NCBI GenBank assembly: GCA_949592205.1 | Contig: CATIUR010000004.1 | Location: forward strand, 12,847,501-12,911,500 | DNA length: 64,000 nucleotides | Reading direction: 5' to 3' | Origin: Helichrysum umbraculigerum | Lineage: Eukaryota > Streptophyta > Magnoliopsida > Asterales > Asteraceae | Part shown: in pieces, positions 22,420 to 33,426 of the stretch | Layout: each line of letters starts with the position of its first letter | Numbering within the stretch: the first letter of the stretch is position 1 | Notes under the pieces: model-generated | Databases searched by the model: none | What the model saw: the letters and a program-made list of their open reading frames with translations, nothing else | Told to the model about the DNA's origin: nothing | Position numbers and translations under genes: made by a program

Positions 22420-23056
22420 CTTATGCGATAAACTAAGAATAAATCATTAATATAAAGTAATACTGTGATTCAAGCCTAACCATAGAAATTGTATAATAAA
22501 TTGATGATAGATCGTATTAATTAGTAACACTTTGCGTAACCTTATGATTGTGTTGCTATGATGAGGATTTGACTTAACCCTAAGTGATCTTCTACATTAG
22601 CAAATCACCAATAATAATAGCCAACAAAGCAAATAGACATAAGTACATATAATAAGTTTAATAAATAATAGTTTGAATAATTATAATCTTTTATCCAATT
22701 GAGTATACTTAAGTTGTTCCTTAAAACTTATCTATTAGAATCTGTATCAAAAATATAAATATAAATATGTTCGTTCGGAACTAAAACGTCCCCCTTATCT
22801 TGTAGATTATTGTAAATTGGATCCTTGTATTTATTTGTATTATAATTGTAAATATTTGTAATTAGAATAAATAGATAATTAGTTATAAATAATAATCACG
22901 TTTCTTGTGTTCCTTGTATTCGAATTTGGACTTACTTATTAAGCTATATTACATGAACGGGTCAATCTTGCCTGAATTGTGTGATAGTATTATTTAGTAT
23001 TTTCTTAATTTAAACTTGTTATTATAATTGCCTATACTTAGCACACATCAAGTTTT

Positions 23057-23074
23057 TGGCGCCGCTACCGGGGA
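23057..23074 (+). other. Element B primer-binding site
   Basis: TGGCGCCGCTACCGGGGA, one base from the tRNA-Asp-type site known from many plant Athila/Tat and LARD elements, a few bases after the LTR end. Confidence 0.8.
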
Positions 23075-23625
23075 ACACTTAACCGGTTGAACTTTTGTTT
23101 TACCGGGGAAGCGGCGTATTTTAATTAAACTAATTATTTTCACTGTATAATTTTTATTTCTAATACTTTGCAAAATCAATATGAAATATCGGCTCACCCA
23201 TTGAGAATACTGACAAAAACAAAGGTATAAGGAGAGTAAAGCCATACCTCATTGATTTATCATATAAGAGGTAAGGTGCTTCTCGAAAGAGATAGGTTTT
23301 TAATACGCTTCGCGCTGACCTGTTTCTCCGCTTTTGTGTACTATCAATGGAGCTACCGAGATCTGTTGACTAGCTTTGTAGAAGAAATTCAACGAACTAT
23401 ATAAAAAAAAATCATTTTTATAACAACTAACTTGCATTACTAATTAAACCATTTCTAAGGTTGGGATGGGTATTCTTTTTCAATAATTTAATTTTGAATA
23501 TTATTAGATTATTGTGATTAGACTATACCAACCTGATTCTAACATATCCGGATCTATCAATTTTTAGTTAGTTTTTATTTTCTTTTCTTTTCTACTCTTT
23601 TTCTTTTTCTTTTATTTTGACAGGT
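23075..23625 (+). other. Element B untranslated leader
   Basis: Non-coding, ending in a long pyrimidine tract (about 23575-23619) and TTTTGACAG|GT immediately before the gag ATG at 23626. This is a strong 3' splice site, so the leader probably contains an intron. Donor not determined. Confidence 0.5.
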
Positions 23626-25020
23626 ATGTACCACCGTAGGAATAATATTCCTGTGATTTATCAAAATGCGAGAAACAATCTTATGGATGGAAATGAGGAT
23701 ATGCATCGAGCTTTTGATAAGATGGAGGCAGTAATTTCGAAATATATTCAAGATACTGAAATTGCAATAAAGCGTAATGAACAATTTTGGAACAAAGATC
23801 TAATTGTGAAGGATATGGAAAGCGACAAGGTGGAAAATTCTGACAAATCTGAAGATGAAGGATGTAAACCTAATATAAATTTGGAAGAAATAATGAGTCG
23901 GATGTCGACTACAGATATGTGAATGGAAAAAAACGAAGCAATTCTAGAAAGTCAAAGTGATTCCATTCAACGAATTGCGAAATTGTTTAAAGAAATAGAA
24001 AGCACACTTGAGGAGAATCTTAGCAAAATCGAGATTGAAGGATACGAGATAAATGAAAAACCAAATTTCAACAATTATACGCCTTCACCTTCTTACCCAC
24101 AAGCCTTAACGGAAGAAATTATTAAAAAATACACACCTCCGCCTCCTTATCCAACTGCTTTGAATAGAGAATATAATGAAGTACAAGGATCAATTTTTCC
24201 AAAGCTTAAGAAAGATACTGTTAAAAGTTTATCTCGACCAGTGATTGTGAACGCTACGCAATCTATGGAGACCTCAAGTGAAAAAGTGGAAGATACCGAA
24301 GCTATTGACCATAGTCAAGGAGATTCCATTCAACAACTTGAGGAGATGATCCACACAGATAAGTGCTCTCAATTATCTAATTCCTTATTTTCTAATGATA
24401 TGTCTAGTGAATTTAATCAGGTAGCAGAAAAAGAAGTCAAATGTTCAATATTGCCTAATAAAGATTATCAAGATTCTGATGAGGAATTGCTCTCGTTAAT
24501 CAATTGTAATGGCGAGGAAATTCTTGAATTGAAAAACCAATATGGGGTTATGACAGAAGAGGAATTAATAGCCGCCATGGAGCCAGCTATTAATGAAAGT
24601 TCATCATTTCATCCGGAGGAGAACCAACAGAAAATGGGTAATCAAGTTAAGGTTGGAGAAGAAATTGAAAACATAATTTGCGGTAATCAGATATCAAACA
24701 ACAGTTGGATTACAACAAAGTCGACAGTTGAAATCCAAACGGTGGTTGAGTCGACACAACCAACGGTTGAAGTATCTATAAGCACAAGTTCATTGTTTTA
24801 CAAATATGAAGATCCTTTTTGGCAATTCGAGCGAAAAGCAAGTTTCTCACAGTTTTTGGAAAAACATGGAGCATCACGGTCTGGACAAATGCCTGCATTA
24901 AACGATAAGTATTTCTTTTCTTTAATTTTATTAAATTTAAATTTTTGGATTATTTATAGATATTACCATCTATGCTTACTTTTAAGTGTGGGGAAAGTCA
25001 CTAGATTTTTAGGTAAGTAA
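23626..25020 (+). pseudogene. Element B gag-like ORF with one internal stop
   Basis: ATG at 23626 (MYHRRNNIPVIYQ). The frame is open apart from TGA at 23920-23922 and ends at 25018-25020; about 464 codons in all. The protein is acidic and Glu/Asn/Ser-rich, with predicted coiled-coil stretches (KMEAVISKYIQDTEIAIKR, IQRIAKLFKEIESTLEENL). Two proline-rich repeats read YTPSPSYPQAL and YTPPPPYPTAL. No zinc knuckle, protease or RT is present. I do not recognise a family; position after the primer site suggests a gag-derived or accessory protein of a non-autonomous element. The last about 35 residues (hydrophobic, YFFSLILLNLNFWIIYR) may be read-through into an intron starting at the GTAT after 24909. 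Confidence 0.55.
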
Positions 25021-27579
25021 GGTTGGAGTCAAGCTAGTGACTCGAACAAAAACAAGCGCTTCTCGGGAGGCAACCCGTGCTTGTATATTTTGTAAAATTA
25101 TTAGGTAGATTTAGTTTTAGTTTAGAACATTTTTATTTTATTTTTAGAGTTAGTATTCTTAAGGATAGGTATAAGAAACCATAATTACTAGAAAACACTA
25201 TTGGAATTCAGGTACGGAAGTTAAATAAGGCTAAGTAAACAAAATATGATATAAAGGTCGTTATTTTGGAAAATTGCTGCTAGCAACCAACCGGCGGTTG
25301 GGCAGGTTTCTCGAAATTTCTACTTAATTGTTTTTAATTATAGGTTTTTAAACTGAAGAGAAAATTTTGACTACAATTATTTGGGCCTATTTAAAGAAAT
25401 AATAAATGGACTTTTCAACAGCTGAGATTTAAATGATGAAAATTTGGGCCAATTATGTTTTTGAACTATACTACTTAATTACATATGGGCCATACACTAT
25501 TTTGATTAAACAATGTGCTAAAATGATTTTATGATTTTTAGAATGTTGATGTAGATTTTTAAATAAACTTACTAATAAGGGTTTTGATTTTTTAATTGGG
25601 TTTGTTAAAGATGGACTTTTAACTAATTAAATTACCTTTTGAACTATTTGGGAACTTTAATATGATCATGAGATGTTAGGCTTTAAGATTAACATGTTAA
25701 AATATCTTGGGATCTTTAAACACGCTAAGAGATAAATTATAAAATGAGGATCCAAATCATGATTAGATTTTATATTGAACTTTATTAGGCTATTTAATTA
25801 AATATATATCTTCAACGATATTAGGCTATAAAATTAGAGGTGCTAATAAACTAGTAGTAACTACGGGCCATTAAGATTAAATATATAGACTGTTTGTGGT
25901 TATTGATTTGGGGCGTAGAAGGACTTATCCAACCGATGGTTGATTATGTTAACCGGTGATTGGGTTTATTTGAGAATAACCTACGAATAGCAATGGTTTA
26001 GATATTTGCTACATAATTAGCCTAAGCGGAATGACAATAGTGACAGTACTAAATAGTATATGGTTATGTGTTTCTTTCTTATTTTTAATATTTTTATTTT
26101 AGTTTTTATTTAGAATATTTTAGTTTTTATTTTTATATTATCTGGTATGTTTAATTTGTTTGTTAGTTTTGCTAGAATTCATAAGTACTTATGAGGCTGG
26201 AGTATGATATAGTACAGCTGAATTATGCATTGAAATTGGAATTTTTGGAAATTTAATAAGTTTATCTTATTAATTATGAACTTTGTGGGTGTGTTCCCTG
26301 GAAACCCTCACGAGACTATAACTCGTCCACTTGGGATACCGAGGGGTTTAAAGGCTTGTTGCATATGCTAAATGCAATCGTGATTAACTACGAAAGTGTG
26401 GATGTTGTATATTATTTTTCAAGAGATGAAGGAATCAACCAAGAAGATTTTTCTTAGCCGATGATGAAATTTATAATTTCAGTCAGGGGAGTTTTTCTGT
26501 TCTATTTTTCTTTCCCTTACTCACTTTTGTTTATCAATTTTTATACAATGAGGGCATTGTATAATTTAAGTATGGGGATAGGGTTCGTAAGAAAAAGAAT
26601 TTCTTTAATTAAACATTTAAGTTTCTATTGTTCTAAAATTTTTGAAAATTTAAAATTTAAGTGAATAACTAAGTATTTATTAGTTAGAATACTTTTGTTA
26701 AAAGTTTTGTTTTGTATTTAAATGTTTATACTTTAATGTGGATTAACTGTTTTGTATAAATAACGTAAGCTACTTAATAATAAGTGATATATAGTTATAT
26801 GATATGATGTACTAATAGGCAATCTATATGAAGATTTCTGAATTTTAATAAATTAATAAAATAACTTGTTTATTATTTTATGATACATAATATGATGTAT
26901 GACATAAAAGTCTTAATTTTTAAATTTATTATGCAATAATTTTATATCTTTTTATTTATGTGAGTACATTTGGGGGTAAATATTGATGGTTTCCTCTGTT
27001 ATACGAAAGTATAGACCCGGTCTCTATTAATATATACTTAAAAATTAAGCAAACACAAGTCAAAAGTACTTGAAAAGTCTTAAAAATAAAAGATACCTAA
27101 TGAGGTCGCCAAAATGGTTTGACCGAGTCTGGTTTTGCTTAAACCTGAGTCAAGTTAAGTCGCTCTGTTGCATGAAAATGCAGATCTGTCACCAATGTCT
27201 TGATTCTTAAAAATGTATTTCATATATTTAATTGGAATATAAAAGAAAATTGTATAACTAAATTTAAAGGTATATCATATATGGAAATCATAAGTAATAT
27301 ACATACTAATAATAAAAGGGTATTCAGAAATATGAGTATAGATTGTTTAAAGTGGACAAATATATTAGTAATCATTCATGAACTATATATTGCACAAATA
27401 ATAATAATTTTATTTATACATTATAGTTATCCATGTTAATTAAATTGTTTAAATTTTTAATTTATGAAACAAATTTTTAGTATTGGTATTCTGATTCTTA
27501 AATATTAGTTTGATGCTTATTTTTAAATTTTATTCAGTTTTCTACTTGAGGACAAGCAGAACTTAAGTGTGAGGATATT
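25021..27579 (+). other. Element B non-coding interior
   Basis: No pol domain in any frame. Contains a GGGAGGCAACCC motif (about 25066-25077), seen in many plant non-autonomous LTR elements; one CAACCGGCGGTTG dyad near 25288 and degenerate ones near 25930; and a GAGGACAAGCAGAACTTAAG tract with GTGAGGATATT just before the 3' LTR (27549-27579), the likely polypurine region. Confidence 0.6.
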
Positions 27580-27804
27580 TGAAAAGCATCAAATAGATAG
27601 TATATTTTATAGTAATTTATCCCTATTTTTATATACATTTTAGTGCATTTATATGATTTTAGATACTTATTTTGTTAATATTTGCAGAGATGTATTTTAA
27701 TTGAAGATTGAAGAAAAAGGAGCAAAAACGAATCCAAAACTGAAAGAAACTGAAGAAAATGAAGAAATGAAGAAAAAGGAGCTTAAACCTTGAAGTAATG
27801 AAGA
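27580..27804 (+). repeat. Element B 3' LTR, truncated
   Basis: Matches the first 225 bp of the 5' LTR with about five differences, then switches abruptly at 27804/27805 into element A's integrase-RT linker (antisense). About 1.3 kb of LTR is missing, along with A's RT and RNase H, which should lie at this same junction. Confidence 0.85.
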
Positions 27805-28900
27805 AAAATGAGCTTACTCGTTATAGTTGAAGCAACAGGCTCAACTGGAATCTCATCTCCTAAGGTAGTACCGATTTCCTCAAGAACACTATGTTGTTCA
27901 GGAATGTCTTCCAAATCTGGTACACCCTCTCTAGATAACTGTGAGTTATCAATACCCATAGATATTCTTAACTCTCTCAGTGGAGTGAGGATTTCATCCA
28001 CTAATTTTTCAGTTAGCTCTTCTTCATTTAGAGGTGCATCTACTTTGGATTTTTTAGATCCACTAGTAGATGGTTGATTTGGATCAACAGGTGTCTTGAT
28101 TCCAGATTTCGGAACACTCGATGTTGAAATATGGCCAGTATCCACGTCTTCAGACACTAAATGTTCAGCTATCTCTGAATCACTGACATAGTCACTAATA
28201 GGAACTTTAAATGATGCAAAAAGATCAAAATAATCAAATTGCCAATCTAAGCCCTTATGAACATCCGGTGTGTAGCTCGTAACCTCAATATTATAAACTA
28301 CTTCCAAACGTCCCGTGACTTTATTAAAGACTCTTTTATTTGGCGAATTGGGCATATAACCTAGGAAAAATCCTTCGTCAGCCTTCTCACCAAATTTTGC
28401 TTGATGTCCGGTCTTTAATATGGTGCATGAAACTCCAAAGGGTTCAAACCCTTTCAAGTTAGGTTTCTTATTGTTCAAAAGCTCATAACAAGTCTTGTTA
28501 TGTCTTTTAACCGTAAGAACTCTATTGAGAATATAACATGCTGTATTCACTGCTTCTGCCCAAAAGATGACTGGAAGCTTTGAATCAGCAAGCATTGTTC
28601 TTGCAGCTTCAATCAACGTCCTATTCTTCCTTTCAGCTACACCATTCTGTTGAGGTTCATAAGGTGCACTGAATTGATGAATTATCCCTTTGCTTAAGCA
28701 ATAGATATTCAACGTTGAATTTTTGAATTCTGTTCCGTTGTCACTACGAATACGCTTTACTCTCTTTTTATAGACATTCTCTACCAGATCAAGGAACTCA
28801 ATTAGAATTCCTGGAGTTTCATCCTTAGATCCCAAAAAGAATACCCACGAGAATCTAGAATAATCATCTGTGACAACCAAACAGGCAACCTAGACTTCTC
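27805..28900 (-). pseudogene. Element A integrase (Copia), truncated downstream
   Basis: Minus-strand frame from about 28900 down to the element B junction. It carries the Copia integrase core: VVTDDYSRFSWVFF, RSDNGTEFKN (second catalytic Asp) and QQNGVAERKNRTLIEAART (catalytic Glu), then the FEPFGVSC and FGEKADEGFFLGY signatures and a Ser/Pro-rich linker. The preceding catalytic Asp region (HMDLFGP) lies just upstream in another frame, so a frameshift separates them near 28890. RT should follow but the frame runs into B's LTR remnant. Non-functional as it stands. Confidence 0.85.
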
Positions 28901-29560
28901 TTGCTTATAGGGCCAAAGAGGTCCATATGTAGCAACTCAAATGGTGAGGAGATAGAGTTATCAGTCTTAGATCTGTGTAGTTTCTTGTGCTGCTTTCCTT
29001 TCATTCAAGGAACACACTTATCTTCAGACTCGAAACGTTTTTGTGGTACACCTAGAACCAACTCATTTCTAGTTATGTAGTTCATTTTTCTCCAGTTCAG
29101 GTGTGCCATTCTCCTATGCCATAATAATGCATCTGCTTCCGAAGCCTTGGATAATAAACATGTAGACACCATTGAAGAGTTAGGAACACCCATGTTAATT
29201 GCATAGATGTCCTTCTTCCTTGGTGCCCTCATCAATATCCATTTCTCGGGAATTATGAAACCCGGCTTCAGGACTAAGGCTTCCTTTTCATTAAAATGAA
29301 CTGGATGACCTTTATCACAAACTTGGGAAACACTCACTAGGTTGTGAGTTAGTTCTTCAACATAGTTCACATCCTCAAGAGTCAAAGTTCCATTTGAAAC
29401 TTTTCATTTTCCCGTAATCACTCCTCCTTTATCACCTGCAAAATTGACTTTTTGCTTGAGACCTTCCTTGAAGTCTGTCAATAGACTTCGTTCTCCTGTC
29501 ATGTGTCTTGAGCATCCACTGTCTACATACCACCAGCTATCCTTGTTCACAGCATGCTCC
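28901..29560 (-). pseudogene. Element A protease and pre-integrase region, broken
   Basis: The Copia protease active site WYVDSGCSRHMTG is encoded near 29496-29533. The following frame has a stop near 29403, then stays open for 126 codons (29385-29005): VEELTHNLVSVSQ, WHRRMAHLN (the GAG_pre-integrase His motif) and YITRNELV. A TGA replaces the Cys codon after KCVP at about 29005, breaking the zinc-binding HHCC module before MKGKQHK. A further frameshift leads into the integrase. Confidence 0.75.
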
Positions 29561-29581
29561 TACACATAACACAAAACACAA

Positions 29582-30943
29582 TCAGTTGTCAAGAGGGACC
29601 CAAGCCATTACGGTCTTGGTTTGTCCCTTATCATCAACAAACTTAAGCTCTTTAAAATAACCATCCTTCCCATCAGAAGCTTTGGTTACTTTTGAAGATG
29701 CTTGAGCTTGTGGACGATCAACCTTAAGAGGTGAATTTGAGGAAAACCTCCTAGGCACTGAATTCTGAGCTCTATTATGATAATTATAATTAAGCCCATG
29801 TGATTGCGAAGTAGAACCATTCTCAAAATGACTATGGCTTCTTCCTTGAGTTCTAAACCTTGACGGTGTCATATCCCTAGGTTTATTGAAAGAATTATCA
29901 TTTAGAGGATATGGTCGCTTAAGCTTAGGTGGGGAGACACTATGTTTACCTTCTCTTTTGAGAATGTTAACAGGTTTATTACCTAACTTAGGTTTGGTAT
30001 CTGACCTATCTACAATCGTACTAGAGTCAGTCGGTGTCTTTTCATCAATCACTAACTTATGTGATGCTTCCGGCTTCTTGTTTGGACAACACGAAGCTAC
30101 ATGTCCCTTTTGGTGACATTTGAAGCAAGACATCTGTTTTCGTGATTTAGTAACTTTTGCTTTCTCATCCGGAGTGTTAGGCACTAAGGGTTTAGATTTT
30201 TGTTCCTTATCAACCTTATCATCAGTCTTAGTATCATTAATCACTCCACCCGATACAAACTGTATTTTGGTGAAATGAGAAACCTTACTATTATCTGGTG
30301 ATAGGTTCTTAATAACATCCTTCTGTGCCTCTAAGTTTTCAGGGTCATTAGTTACTAAAATCTCAGGATTAATATCCGTCATTTCAGAATCTATAGAGTT
30401 ACTAGTGTAATTGGCATTAAAAGGATGAGGCACATCATTGTATCCTATCCCAGTCTTGTCCTTTACACTACGTTGAGCTTCTAACATTTTGTCCATTTCT
30501 AAAGTTCTGTAGTTTTCAATCTTACGATCTTGCTCTACTAACTTCTGTTTAAGCTCGGCTATTGTTTGATTTAAGTCGTTGATGTTTATATAGAGTCCAT
30601 CTATGATTACAGCCTTTTCTTTAATGGTATCTCTAAGTGCGATCTTATCAGAAACACCAGACTTAATCTTATTCTTTAGATCTACCTTATCTGTACTTAA
30701 TCTTAGGACATCTCATTTAACTTGTTCAAATTCAGATATCATAGACCTATTAGAATCAGTTAAAGCACTAACTTGGGATAGCAGATTTTGATTTGAAACA
30801 GATAAAACACTTAATTGGGATTGCAAATCGGTAACTAAATAACAAACATCAGCAAGAGTAAGAATATCCAAACATACCATTTTCTTGTCAGTTTGTACTT
30901 CAGCCATGTGTGCCACAAAATCTTCTGGACTCATCTCAGCATT
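29582..30943 (-). pseudogene. Element A gag C-terminal extension with second CCHC knuckle
   Basis: In the same frame as the gag ORF upstream but separated from it by a TAA (30944-30946) and containing a TGA (30713-30715). The first part is a Leu/Ser-rich coiled coil (LQSQLSVLSVSNQNLLSQVS), then a basic, Ser/Asn-rich segment holding a CFKCHQKGHVASCC zinc knuckle about 120 residues before its middle. The ORF ends at 29582 before the protease, which is in another frame. A long coiled-coil gag extension fits the SIRE lineage. Two nonsense changes make it non-functional. Confidence 0.7.
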
Positions 30944-32389
30944 TTAATCCATGTACAGCACATCCTCATCACTTGTCTTCACTTCAAACTCAGGCACCTC
31001 TACTCCTTGCTCTACATCAGTGGGCATGTAGGACATTGATCCAGCAGTTGTCTCTTGATCCTCAATCTCAGCCATCAAAGCTTCTTCTTCTGACTGAGCT
31101 TTCCAGTCATAAGAACCATCCAACTGCTTTACCACTAAGGCTTTGGAAGCAAGAGTACTTCCCGAACCTTGTTTTACTTTAGCTTCTACTTTAGGTCTTT
31201 GGCATTCACGAGCGAAATGACCAATACCTTGACAGTTAAAGCATCTGACCTTGGTTTTATCAAACCCTGATCTATTGCCCACCACCTTTCTACCAGTTCT
31301 CTTGAGGAAATTCTTAACTTTTCTAGATACCAATGCTAGTAATTCCTGAAGTTCCAATTCCTCAATGTAGTCCGAATCAATCTGTTCATAATCCTCGTCA
31401 AACAGAACAGGATCATTGATCTTTCCCTCAATATAGTTCTCATAAGATGCAACAAAGGATGCAAGAACAGACAGTTGCTGTTCGGCAGATTTCACACTCA
31501 TAGGCATCTTCTGATGCTCTTGAGATGACTTCTCAGAACTCTTTCCTTTAGATTCATCATTAGAGGAGGAAATAAAACACAGATCTTCGGATATCATTTC
31601 ACCATTTTCACCAGTATCACCAACTAACAAAGCAGTGGTCGAACTAGAAGATGAAGTCGAAAGATTTGTTTTGCCATGATATAACCCAGGGTTCTGAACC
31701 TGATCAGAATCGGTATCTCTTGACTTTTTGGTGAAATCATAACCTCTGAGCTTGTCAATGACCTGCTCTAAGGTAATGGTAGCATATCTGGTTTCGTTAT
31801 CCTTGATCATAACACCATACATTTTCCACTTAGAAGGCAAACCCTCAATAAATTTGTCGGTTTTATCAACTTCTTCTACAGTGATTTCATGGTATTCTAA
31901 CTCACTTAGCAAATGGTAGAAACGAGTAACATAACCATCAAGATCTTCTCCCTTCAAAGCTTTAAACATAGTAAACTGCTTCTTGAGAAGATTCTTCTTG
32001 CCAGCTCTCACTTGTGGACTTCCCTCACCTCTTTTTTCAAGAGCTTCCCAGAGCGTTCTTGCAGTATGAAAAGACTTCAGCTGATGAGCGATTTCCTTTG
32101 GAAGACACATCTTAATACAAGAATGAGCTTGATTTTCAGACTTGTATTCTTCCTTCTGTTGGTCACTCATGTTCTGATAAGTAAGTACCACAATAGCATT
32201 TTGAACAGTTTGAGTAGGTGCCGTGTATCCATTCTTGATACACATCCAGATTGACAGATCATGGAATCTACAGTAAGATTCAAATCTGTCCTTCCAGTTA
32301 TAGTAATCTTCGATCTTCAACAACTTAGGTGGAACGTTTGATTTTCCCACCTCGTGTTCCATCTCGATCATTTTACTAAGATCAGACAT
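30944..32389 (-). CDS. Element A gag (Copia, UBN2 type)
   Basis: 481 codons from ATG 32389. The UBN2 capsid domain spans about residues 20-240: PPKLLKIEDYYNWKDRFES, ARTLWEALEKRGEGS, LKGEDLDGYVTRFYHLLSEL and EGLPSKWKMYGVMI. An acidic linker and a CFNCQGIGHFAREC zinc knuckle at about residue 380 follow. The ORF stops at a TAA (30944-30946), after which the same frame continues for another 450 codons, so this is the N-terminal part of a longer ancestral gag. It would self-assemble and bind genomic RNA through the knuckle. Confidence 0.85.
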   Translation of the reverse strand: MSDLSKMIEMEHEVGKSNVPPKLLKIEDYYNWKDRFESYCRFHDLSIWMCIKNGYTAPTQTVQNAIVVLTYQNMSDQQKEEYKSENQAHSCIKMCLPKEIAHQLKSFHTARTLWEALEKRGEGSPQVRAGKKNLLKKQFTMFKALKGEDLDGYVTRFYHLLSELEYHEITVEEVDKTDKFIEGLPSKWKMYGVMIKDNETRYATITLEQVIDKLRGYDFTKKSRDTDSDQVQNPGLYHGKTNLSTSSSSSTTALLVGDTGENGEMISEDLCFISSSNDESKGKSSEKSSQEHQKMPMSVKSAEQQLSVLASFVASYENYIEGKINDPVLFDEDYEQIDSDYIEELELQELLALVSRKVKNFLKRTGRKVVGNRSGFDKTKVRCFNCQGIGHFARECQRPKVEAKVKQGSGSTLASKALVVKQLDGSYDWKAQSEEEALMAEIEDQETTAGSMSYMPTDVEQGVEVPEFEVKTSDEDVLYMD

Positions 32390-32460
32390 CTTATTGTTTC
32401 AAAAGTTAACAATCGCAAAAAAAAATCATAAAGTTCAGTTCGTAGAAACTCGACTCGCAA

Positions 32461-32605
32461 AACAGGAACTCAGTTCGCAGGACAGAACTCAATTCGCAGG
32501 AAGGAACTCGGTTCGTAGGATTGAACTCAGTTCGTGAGATTGAACTCGGTTCATGAGATTGAACTCGGTTCGTGAGATTGAACTCGGTTCGTGGGATTGA
32601 ACTCG
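32461..32605 (-). repeat. 19-bp tandem repeats in element A leader
   Basis: Seven-odd copies of a 19-mer close to GATTGAACTCGGTTCGTGA, with unit boundaries at 32481, 32500, 32519, 32538, 32557, 32576 and 32595. The period is not a multiple of three, so the ORF across it is incidental. Related words recur upstream of the extra gene (15660-15910). Confidence 0.85.
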
Positions 32606-32792
32606 CTGAAAACCCCAAAAACGAAAATTTTAGGTTTTTGATCGAGTAAACCCTAAGATTTCGGTCGAATTCGAACCTAAACACTTCCAGAGACTGATTT
32701 TGATCGTTTTTACGCACTATTGCACGTACCAACAACCCTAAATCAACCGTTATTATCCAAAAACCTCGAACTTAATCGTATATAGCCCGAAA

Positions 32793-32804
32793 GCTCTGAT
32801 ACCA
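32793..32804 (-). other. Element A primer-binding site
   Basis: TGGTATCAGAGC on the minus strand, 2 nt inside the 5' LTR, complementary to initiator-Met tRNA. Confidence 0.85.
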
Positions 32805-32806
32805 AT

Positions 32807-33421
32807 TGTAAGTCCCGTGTGTTATGGATCGATAACGAGGTTATCTTTAGGTATTAAGGCGCGGAATTCCTCAATACTTGGTTCACGGATTGTAAACGAA
32901 TTGTTTCGCAAGATAATAGCGAATTGATTACTCAACAAGGTTTTGTATTGATTAATTAATGTTAATCGATCAATATCTAACCTTAGAATGCTTAGAATCG
33001 CAATAACCAGCTCTGGAAAACGAATTGCAAAAGTCCTCCTTGTTTAAACCCTAATTTTGTATATATACGATTTCTGCCGACTCGACTCGCAGCCCGATGG
33101 GCTCTGCGAGTCGACTGACTTCGCAGCCCAAAACCAAGCCCATATTCATCTCGGTTCGTTGCCACCTTTACGAGCCCAGATCTCGACTCGCAGAACTCAA
33201 TCCTGCGACTCGAGATCTCATCTCGCAGACAGACTTTAGTTTGCATTTTCATTCTCGATATTCGTCTAACACTTTATCTTACTAATATATTTAACGAATA
33301 TTAACAACAAACTAATATCATATCAATTATTACAATTCAAAATCAATTGTACACACTTGATTACAATAATCACTAGTACTATTACAAGCAAGATCTGTTG
33401 TCACAAATACATGTCCCAACA
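32807..33421 (-). repeat. Element A 5' LTR
   Basis: 615 bp, TG..CA, paired with 10558-11172. A TATATATAC box (about 33057-33066) on the minus strand is preceded by two CpG-rich hairpins: CGACTCGCAG/CTGCGAGTCG at 33083-33113, and a second, imperfect one around 33178-33216. The target duplication TCCAC follows at 33422. Confidence 0.95.
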
Positions 33422-33426
33422 TCCAC

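Larger units (their letters stand above)
17110..23050 (+). repeat. Element B 5' LTR, interrupted by element C
   Basis: Starts TGATAAGCATC; ends GCACACATCA just before the primer site. The 225 bp shared with 27580-27804 differ at about five positions. U3 carries four CAACCGGCGGTTG dyads, then a TATA box. Element C plus its 72-bp duplication occupy 18039-22419; LTR sequence resumes at 22420 without loss. Confidence 0.85.
17110..27804 (+). mobile_element. Element B: non-autonomous LTR element (LARD-like)
   Basis: The 5' LTR (17110-23050, enlarged by element C; about 1.56 kb without it) begins TGATAAGCATC. It is followed by a tRNA-Asp-type primer site, a gag-like ORF, about 2.5 kb of non-coding DNA, a GAGGACAAGCAGA..GTGAGGATATT tract, and only the first 225 bp of the 3' LTR (27580-27804). 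No protease, RT, RNase H or integrase is visible. Such elements depend on a partner's enzymes; Athila/Tat-type Ty3 is my inference from the primer and 3' tract. It is inserted in A in opposite orientation. Confidence 0.85.
10558..33421 (-). mobile_element. Element A: SIRE/Maximus-like Copia retrotransposon
   Basis: Two 615-bp LTRs (10558-11172, 32807-33421), flanked by the target duplication TCCAC (10553-10557, 33422-33426), bound the element. It reads on the minus strand: initiator-Met primer site, 19-bp repeat leader, UBN2-type gag with CCHC knuckles, protease, integrase, then a long spliced gene, polypurine tract and 3' LTR. The clade is inferred from gag type and coding sequence downstream of pol. 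RT and RNase H are absent. Element B (17110-27804) is inserted, so A itself was at least 12 kb. The gag-pol frame has several stops and shifts. About nine LTR differences by eye indicate moderate age. Confidence 0.9.

Noticed and set aside
32406..32735. 109-codon ORF upstream of element A gag
   Set aside because: Made of 19-bp tandem repeats whose period is not a multiple of three; best read as untranslated leader.
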